64,000 nucleotides of DNA from Tragulus kanchil (lineage: Eukaryota; Chordata; Mammalia; Artiodactyla; Tragulidae), in contig JAIOJX010000002.1 in assembly GCA_022376925.1 (NCBI GenBank), forward strand, positions 39,828,501 to 39,892,500, given 5' to 3'. Positions 56,989 to 64,000 of this stretch are shown in pieces. The notes under the pieces were generated by a model. The model was not told the origin of the DNA and did not search any database. It saw only the letters and a list, made by a program, of their open reading frames with translations. How positions within the stretch are numbered: position 1 is the first letter of the stretch; every line of letters starts with the position of its first letter. The position numbers and the translations under genes were made by a program.

Positions 56989-57829
56989 TCAAAGCAGCCT
57001 TGGCCCATGGTTCCCATGACACGATCCTTGAGGGCTGAGGAAGAAGGGTCCTTTGTTCATGCCCTCAGAGACTGACCCCTTTGTGTGGGTTATCCTCTCC
57101 TTCCCCCAAGCTGGGTGCTCTCCGTCCCTACCTCTGCAGAGGGAGGGACGCAGGGAGCCATTGGCTGCTTGCCACTGAGCCAGAAGGGGAGGAAGGGAGT
57201 CTGTGTTCAGTCTCTTCTCTCTCCCCCCCGACCTCTGTCTGCCATCTGTTTGCATCTCACCTCCTTTGACTTGTCTTTAACCTTCCATAAAACCTCCCAT
57301 GCTGCCTGAAAGACCCCATAATGCTGAACTGCGCCACCAGTATTCTTCCCCTCAACCAAGTCCATTACAGCCACAGATTGATTTTGAAAGAAGAGCAAGC
57401 AGCTTTTGAGCACTAGCAGATCATGTCAGGTGAGCTCCTGTGATTGTGCCCTCTGTTCCTCCATGCCAGACACATACTGGAGAGAAAATATCTGCCATGG
57501 GGGTGAGGTTGTGCTCTCAGGGTGAAGGCAACCGCTTCCTTCTCGGACAAAACTGCTTAACCCCTTTAATCCTTTATTCTACACTTTGTCCTGTTCTGCC
57601 TTCACCCTTTCTTCTTGTTCTTAGTCCTTAATTTGTTGAACACCCCTAATTTTTTTTTTTGTGTGTTACAGAAAATGGCAGGAGGGGGACAGAAAAAATT
57701 GTGATTGAAGTAACAGAAGTGCTGAGACAACGACACTCATTCCTAGATAACTGAAACTCAGCTGTGTTCCAATGCAGGTTAACCGATGCCCAAGTAGCAC
57801 AGAAGTCAGAGCCGTGGGGAGCCTTAGGA
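56989..57829. other. Intron-like unannotated stretch
   Basis: Single-copy. CTCTGCAGAGGGAGGGACGCA-like (split CTCTGCAGAG / GGAGGGACGCA) GC-richer patch at 57100-57240, T-run near 57650. No exon recognised. Confidence 0.45.
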
Positions 57830-57940
57830 GTCAGAGAGTTTAGCCTCTTCATTTCACAGGTGAGGAAATGACGTCCGGGAGGCTTGTCCAGAGCCATATA
57901 GCAGAGTCATCCGAAGTCCAGCCCTGACCCTCTTGTCTTG
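57830..57940 (+). repeat. MIR SINE fragment
   Basis: CCTCTTCATTTCACAGGTGA, GGAAATGACGTCC, GAGGCTTGTCCAGAGCC and AGCAGAGTCATCCGAAGTCC follow the MIR core. Confidence 0.8.
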
Positions 57941-58534
57941 TGTTTGGCACTTGGCCATGATTGAGGTGGAATTATCTCAGAATAAACAAACGGCAAACCC
58001 TCCATGACTTAATGCTGTAATGGCTTTTTAAAATACTTTGCTTTACTCATAAAAGATGAACTATGTTTCACATTAGGGGATTAAGGCTAAATTATCAGAA
58101 CATTCACTACAGATTTAACTTGTAAACTCCTTGTATGTACATTGATTATAATCAGTTTAAAGTCTCTTGGTCCATAGTCAAGGGATTGGTTACTTGGTGT
58201 GTCTTTCTGGTGGAATATCACGACCTTGGATTTTGGAAGTATTTTTGATGGCATGAATAAATGCTTAAGATATATCAAGTGAAAGTCTGAAATAATATAT
58301 ATAGTGTAATACCAATATTAAGTTAAAAAACAAGAATATTGATGCTTAGAAAGTAAATAGTGGCTCTTTGAAAGTTAGGATTATCTGTAATTTTTATTCT
58401 ACTTGGTTTCAAATTTTCTATGAATGCATATACTACTTTTATATCAAATCAGTAAATATTTAAAATGTAATTTATAACAATTAACATATAATTTATATGT
58501 AATATGAGATTCAGTTTTTCACGACAGTGTATAT
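57941..58534. other. AT-rich intron-like stretch
   Basis: Single-copy, very AT-rich at 58280-58530. No exon recognised. Confidence 0.45.
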
Positions 58535-60785
58535 GATCAAATAACACCTTTGAAGCTCTGTAGTGTAAATTACTTATATTATGATATTTTTCTGTTCCTT
58601 GATTTTTCTGTTAGAGATTTACTTGCTAAATGTATTTTTATTCCTTAGGAAATTATTGTCCATGTGTCTCTATTGTACATCACCTGGTCTAAATAAATAA
58701 ATACTACTCTGTTTATTTTTACCTTGTCAGTTTTGTTCACATAAAGCATACACACAGTTGAGACGGTAAAGTGATACTGCCGGCCCTGACCACAGTCCTG
58801 GCTCCCCCGTTCCCCCCGGGAGGCTCACCCTCCAGAGGGAGCTTGAAGGCGCGGCGCCATCACTGGCTGCTGCCTCCCCAGTGTGCACTGAGAGGCTCGC
58901 GCAGTGTAGACAGCTTTTCCTCTGATACGGATGGAGGGTTAGCTCCCATAGCCCTCCACGTCTTTACTCTCATACATCCAGTGTGATTAAACGACTATTC
59001 AGATTAAATTAGCAATTATGTTTTTACTGTTTTGACTATGTAAATATTAAATATTGTCTTCCACAGACCAAATAACGTGTTTTGGTTCTGAAAGTCGCTT
59101 TGCTGTCTGATGTTGGTTTTCCCTTAACGTCCTGTTTAGTCCCTCAGTTTGTCCTCCTTGTCTCAGAGCCTTCCCTGGCAGGCTGAGACCAGGGTCAGCG
59201 TCTGGGGGCCTGCCAGCTTGCCTGGCTCCTGGACTCATCTGGCCTTAGCACTTCTTTCTGTCCTGGGCTCAGCTCGGCAGTGCTGGGTGTAATGCCTCAG
59301 GTGTGCCTGTGGCCCCGTCCCGTCTTTTCTACGTCCTTGAACGCCTTTCCTTTTTTCTGCTGTCGTGCTTCTCCAGGCAAGTCTTCCGAGCCGTCTGTCC
59401 CACCCTGGCCCTACCAGGTCCGGGCTGGGTGCTCCGTAACGCCCTTCCCTGACTGCTCTGCTTTGCCATCTGAATTTGGAGTCATGTGTGCCAGCTGCTT
59501 TCCATGCTTGGTCTGGGGTCCTTGAGCCTTCTGAGATCTTTTCAGGGTCTGAGAGGTCTGTCCTGGATTTTCTCCTGTAACATCTGAAAACACTGTTTTG
59601 CAAAGCAGGGATTGTGGGAAATACAGCCTTGGGGTGTGACACAAAGTGTGACACGAAAGCCTTGTGACCAAATAACACCTTTGAAGCTCTGTAGTGTAAA
59701 TTACTTATATTATGATATTTTTCTGTTCCTTGATTTTTCTGTTAGAGATTTACTTGCTAAATGTATTTTTATTCCTTAGGAAATTATTGTCCATGTGTCT
59801 CTATTGTACATCACCTGGTCTAAATAAATAAATACTACTCTGTTTATTTTTACCTTGTCAGTTTTGTTCACATAAAGCATACACACAGTTGAGACGGTAA
59901 AGTGATACTGCCGGCCCTGACCACAGTCCTGGCTCCCCCGTTCCCCCCGGGAGGCTCACCCTCAGAGGGAGCTTGAAGGCGCGCCATCACTGGCTGCTGC
60001 CTCCCCAGTGTGCACTGAGAGGCTCGCGCAGTGTAGACAGCTTTTCCTCTGATACGGATGGAGGGTTAGCTCCCATAGCCCTCCACGTCTTTACTCTCAT
60101 ACATCCAGTGTGATTAAACGACTATTCAGATTAAATTAGCAATTATGTTTTTACTGTTTTGACTATGTAAATATTAAATATTGTCTTCCACAGACCAAAT
60201 AACGTGTTTTGGTTCTGAAAGTCGCTTTGCTGTCTGATGTTGGTTTTCCCTTAACGTCCTGTTTAGTCCCTCAGTTTGTCCTCCTTGTCTCAGAGCCTTC
60301 CCTGGCAGGCTGAGACCAGGGTCAGCGTCTGGGGGCCTGCCAGCTTGCCTGGCTCCTGGACTCATCTGGCCTTAGCACTTCTTTCTGTCCTGGGCTCAGC
60401 TCGGCAGTGCTGGGTGTAATGCCTCAGGTGTGCCTGTGGCCCCGTCCCGTCTTTTCTACGTCCTTGAACGCCTTTCCTTTTTTCTGCTGTCGTGCTTCTC
60501 CAGGCAAGTCTTCCGAGCCGTCTGTCCCACCCTGGCCCTACCAGGTCCGGGCTGGGTGCTCCGTAACGCCCTTCCCTGACTGCTCTGCTTTGCCATCTGA
60601 ATTTGGAGTCATGTGTGCCAGCTGCTTTCCATGCTTGGTCTGGGGTCCTTGAGCCTTCTGAGATCTTTTCAGGGGTCTGAGAGGTCTGTCCTGGATTTTC
60701 TCCTGTAACATCTGAAAACACTGTTTTGCAAAGCAGGGATTGTGGGAAATACAGCCTTGGGGGTGTGACACGCAAAGCCTGTGGA
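58535..60785. repeat. Tandem duplication D21 (58535-59665, 59666-60785)
   Basis: Offset 1131, falling to about 1127 after short losses near 59961 and 59980. Copy 1 ends in a 30-bp scrambled tail (GTGACACAAAGTGTGACACG against GTGACACGCAAAGCC). No transposon recognised inside. The 147-codon and 163-codon minus frames (59235-59678 and 60362-60853) are the same chance frame with different false ends. Confidence 0.96.
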
Positions 60786-62964
60786 GCCAGCTTATCGGCA
60801 GGAACACCAGCAATTTCAGTAGAGTTTCCAGTGCAGCCAAGCCTCTGCTGCAATTTGGATCTGGCATCACACTCAGTCCTCCACAGTGTTAAACCCGAGG
60901 GGTCCTGGTCCTCCTTGACATTCAGGCCCTGGGTATCATTTTACTTGCATACAGATGTCATTTTTATTTATTAACATTAAAAATCTGAACCTGGTTATAG
61001 CCTTTATTAGTCTGTCTTTTTAATTTAGGGAAAATGTCTTAGTGTTTTTTTCATCGGCCTTCACAGTCCCCCAGAACATTTGAAGACACCATACCATCAT
61101 CTCGTTGTCTTACAGGAAGATACTCTGTTCTTCACTTGCTGTTTGAAGTCTCCATAAACTGCTAAGGTGTGCCTTTAACGTGTGGAATCTTGTCCCTTCC
61201 TGTCACTTCAGAACATGCACATGTATTGTGACCACGACACCTTCATCATCATCTCCATGCCATTACTGTCTATGCTGAACGTGACCTCATTCGTGTTAAA
61301 GAAACATGCATCGCAGAAGGCTGTATTCCTTATTCCAGGAAGCCTTTCTTAACTTTCTCTGTCTTGCATACCCTTTCAGCTTTCTGTTCAAATCTGTTTG
61401 TCTCTCCCACCAGACCAGAGGCAGAGGAGTCTGGGAGGCCTGGTTTCACAATTGTACACTGCACCATGGTGACGGGGGTGTTTCCCCCAGCCTTCTGAGT
61501 GCCTGTGTCTCAGGCCTATTGTAGCAGATCTGAAACACAGAAGCCCTGCCCTTTCTAAATGGAGATGTAATTTCCCCCGTTACCACTTGATTGACTGTTG
61601 CCTGTGGTAGATGTTCCTAAGCTGGAGTGGACTCATGGGCCTCTGGGAATTCAGGGGCCTTCTGAAATTGTATGCAAAACTTCCAACCTCTTCATTTTTT
61701 AGTAGAGAGAGAGGAGTTTGTGATCAGACTCAGAATGGGGAAAGAAGGAGAAGACAAAAGGGGCATGGGCAGCGGGGAAGGTGGGCGTCCCTGCTCCTCT
61801 CAGGGTCCCCTCTCAGTCCCCAGGGGACACGCAGCCTGGCGAAACATCTGAAAACACTGTTTTGAAAATTTCCTTGGGGTGTGACACGCAAAGCCTGTGG
61901 AGCCAGCTTATCGGCAGGAACACCAGCAATTTCAGTAGAGTTTCCAGTGCAGCCAAGCCTCTGCTGCAATTTGGATCTGGCATCACACTCAGTCCTCCAC
62001 AGTGTTAAACCCGAGGGGTCCTGGTCCTCCTTGACATTCAGGCCCTGGGTATCATTTTACTTGCATACAGATGTCATTTTTATTTATTAACATTAAAAAT
62101 CTGAACCTGGTTATAGCCTTTATTAGTCTGTCTTTTTAATTTAGGGAAAATGTCTTAGTGTTTTTTTCATCGGCCTTCACAGTCCCCCAGAACATTTGAA
62201 GACACCATACCATCATCTCGTTGTCTTACAGGAAGATACTCTGTTCTTCACTTGCTGTTTGAAGTCTCCATAAACTGCTAAGGTGTGCCTTTAACGTGTG
62301 GAATCTTGTCCCTTCCTGTCACTTCAGAACATGCACATGTATTGTGACCACGACACCTTCATCATCATCTCCATGCCATTACTGTCTATGCTGAACGTGA
62401 CCTCATTCGTGTTAAAGAAACATGCATCGCAGAAGGCTGTATTCCTTATTCCAGGAAGCCTTTCTTAACTTTCTCTGTCTTGCATACCCTTTCAGCTTTC
62501 TGTTCAAATCTGTTTGTCTCTCCCACCAGACCAGAGGCAGAGGAGTCTGGGAGGCCTGGTTTCACAATTGTACACTGCACCATGGTGACGGGGGTGTTTC
62601 CCCCAGCCTTCTGAGTGCCTGTGTCTCAGGCCTATTGTAGCAGATCTGAAACACAGAAGCCCTGCCCTTTCTAAATGGAGATGTAATTTCCCCCGTTACC
62701 ACTTGATTGACTGTTGCCTGTGGTAGATGTTCCTAAGCTGGAGTGGACTCATGGGCCTCTGGGAATTCAGGGGCCTTCTGAAATTGTATGCAAAACTTCC
62801 AACCTCTTCATTTTTTAGTAGAGAGAGAGGAGTTTGTGATCAGACTCAGAATGGGGAAAGAAGGAGAAGACAAAAGGGGCATGGGCAGCGGGGAAGGTGG
62901 GGGGGCGTCCCTGCTCCTCTCAGGGTCCCCTCCTCTCCAGTCCCCAGGGGACACGCAGCCTGGC
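60708..62964. repeat. Direct duplication D22 (60708-61840, 61844-62964)
   Basis: Copy 2 lacks about 20 bp near 61865 (the GCAAAGCAGGGATTGTGGG region), then runs at offset 1116. It gains bases at its end (GGTGGGGGGGCG against GGTGGGCG; CCCCTCCTCTCCAG against CCCCTCTCAG). Seam 61841-61843. Possible L2-like phrases at about 61330-61360, unconfirmed. Confidence 0.95.
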
Positions 62965-63254
62965 CAGAGTGGATGTCAGAACTCTGGTTTTTCACCATGG
63001 CTATTTCATTTCTCACTTTCCCCCTTGCCTGATTTATTAATTAAGAAATTAATTGATATATGAATTTGCTTATTAACTAATTGAATAAAGCTTAACTTGT
63101 TCAGTATTGAAATTCTTATTTAGCAAGTTGCACTTATGTTTCAATTCATATATGCTGAGTTTGACTTGTATGTGTAACGTATGTTCTAGTGCTTAAACTG
63201 TTAAAGTTGTTAAAATTTGTGTTCTCATCATGACAGGATTTACCAAACTCTTAA

Positions 63255-63255
<1 letters not shown>
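62965..63255. other. AT-rich intron-like stretch
   Basis: Single-copy AT-rich sequence. Nothing recognised. Confidence 0.45.

Positions 63256-63298
<43 letters not shown>
63256..63298. repeat. (TG)n(TA)n microsatellite
   Basis: About 14 TG units followed by about 6 TA units: an alternating purine-pyrimidine tract. Confidence 0.95.
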
Positions 63299-63426
63299 AT
63301 TTTATATGCACACATATTTTAAGTACGAGTCTGTATTAAAGTTCCTTTTTTGTATTCAGTGATTAAGTCATATATTATTCTTTATGTTAGCAGTTTGAAT
63401 CTATATGGTGTATTTAAAAATTGCTA

Positions 63427-63687
63427 GGTGGGCTTCCCTGGTTAGGTCTAGCTGGTAAAGAGTTCACCTTGCAGTGCAAGGGGCACTGGTTCGATCCCTG
63501 GCCCAGGAAGACCCCACGTGTTGTGGAGTGACTGGACCGGTGTGTCCAATTATGAGGCAGCACTCTGGAGCAGATGTGCCCAGAGCTGGTGCTCTGCAGT
63601 GGGAGAGGCCCCTGCAATGGGAGGCCCACACAGGCCAAAGAATAAAGATAGATGAAAATAAATGATGGCTTAGAGACAAAAAAAACC
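63427..63687 (+). mobile_element. tRNA-derived SINE, subfamily X (locus 7)
   Basis: Flanked by a perfect 10-bp AAAATTGCTA duplication (63417-63426 and 63688-63697). Head GGGCTTCCCTGGTTAGG with a short insertion, hairpin CCTTGCAGTGCAAGG, B box GGTTCGATCCCTGG. Body GTGTCCAATTATGAGGCAG and GGCCCACACAGGCCAAAG, then an A-rich tail without the GGCC-type extension. Confidence 0.94.
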
Positions 63688-63697
63688 AAAATTGCTA

Positions 63698-64000
63698 ATG
63701 GGTTTTTTAGTTTGGGAATTGTAGATCACGTGACTCACGCCTATTTATCTGGGCTGCCCCGCTCTGCAGAAAGCCACGGGTTCGGTGGAGATGAGCCTGC
63801 CCTCTGGACCACAGGGACCTTGCCCTTCAGCGTCACCCTCCAGAGCCGTGCTGTCCACTGCGGCAGCCACCGGTCATGTGGGGCTGGTCAGCGCTAGGAG
63901 TGAGGCGGGTGTGACCGCCTGGAGTTTTAGGTGAATTTAATTTTCATCGGTCTAGGTCTAGGCAGCCCTGCGTGACCTGTAGCTTCCACTCTTTTTTTTC
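63698..64000. other. Unannotated end of window with a possible old repeat
   Basis: 63838-63945 (GTGCTGTCCACTGCGGCAGC, GGTCATGTGGGGCT, GAATTTAATTTTCATC) resembles a widespread mammalian interspersed repeat with GTGCTGTCCAATA...GCCACATGTGGCT phrases. The family is not certain. No exon recognised. Runs to the window edge. Confidence 0.45.

Noticed and set aside
1..64000. CRISPR array, phage, integron or other prokaryotic system
   Set aside because: Repeat content is mammalian. The regular spacing is of unrelated doubled blocks, not short identical repeats with spacers.

Overview
This window is vertebrate nuclear DNA from a ruminant, almost entirely non-coding. The lineage call rests on interspersed repeats: at least nine loci of Bov-tA-type SINEs (tRNA-Glu head fused to a BovB-derived Bov-A unit), CHR-type tRNA SINEs and an artiodactyl-type L1 3' end, over a background of older MIR and L1M fragments. 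I find no protein-coding exon I can defend and no rRNA, tRNA, CRISPR or prokaryotic feature. The many short open frames are chance frames in introns, SINEs, microsatellites and a GC-rich island.

The dominant feature is structural. From end to end the window carries 22 direct tandem duplications (D1-D22), each with a period of about 1.06-1.18 kb. The copies are nearly identical, abut or are separated by 0-30 bases of garbled sequence, and cut through SINEs, an LTR, microsatellites and a promoter without regard to what lies there. Mismatches and indels sit mostly at the seams and in homopolymers or microsatellites. Where two duplications overlap, the shared piece appears three times. The offsets sum to roughly 24.4 kb, so the real locus is probably about 39-40 kb. 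I read this as an assembly artefact (failed overlap-joining between consecutive consensus blocks of about 1 kb), not biology.

Layout. 1-9.1 kb: unannotated sequence with Bov-tA SINEs, a CA-rich microsatellite and D1-D4. 9.1-12.2 kb: an old L1 fragment interrupted by two SINEs. 12.2-16.7 kb: Bov-tA, an L1 3' end and a clean solo LTR with 5-bp target-site duplications, copied by D5-D6. 16.7-29.8 kb: CHR and Bov-tA SINEs, a compound (CA)n/(CT)n tandem repeat and D7-D9. 29.8-33.7 kb: D10-D11. 33.8-37.2 kb: a CpG-island, TATA-less promoter on the + strand with a probable non-coding first exon ending in a CAG|GTAGGG donor, multiplied by D12-D13. 37.2-64 kb: intron-like sequence with MIRs, L1M, SINEs and D14-D22, consistent with a first intron transcribed rightward. 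I cannot name the gene.

The most useful biological observations are a tRNA-derived SINE subfamily (seven loci) with a body and 3' tail I do not recognise from the common Bov-tA/CHR families, the solo LTR, and the promoter. I see no evidence for an undescribed genetic system here.
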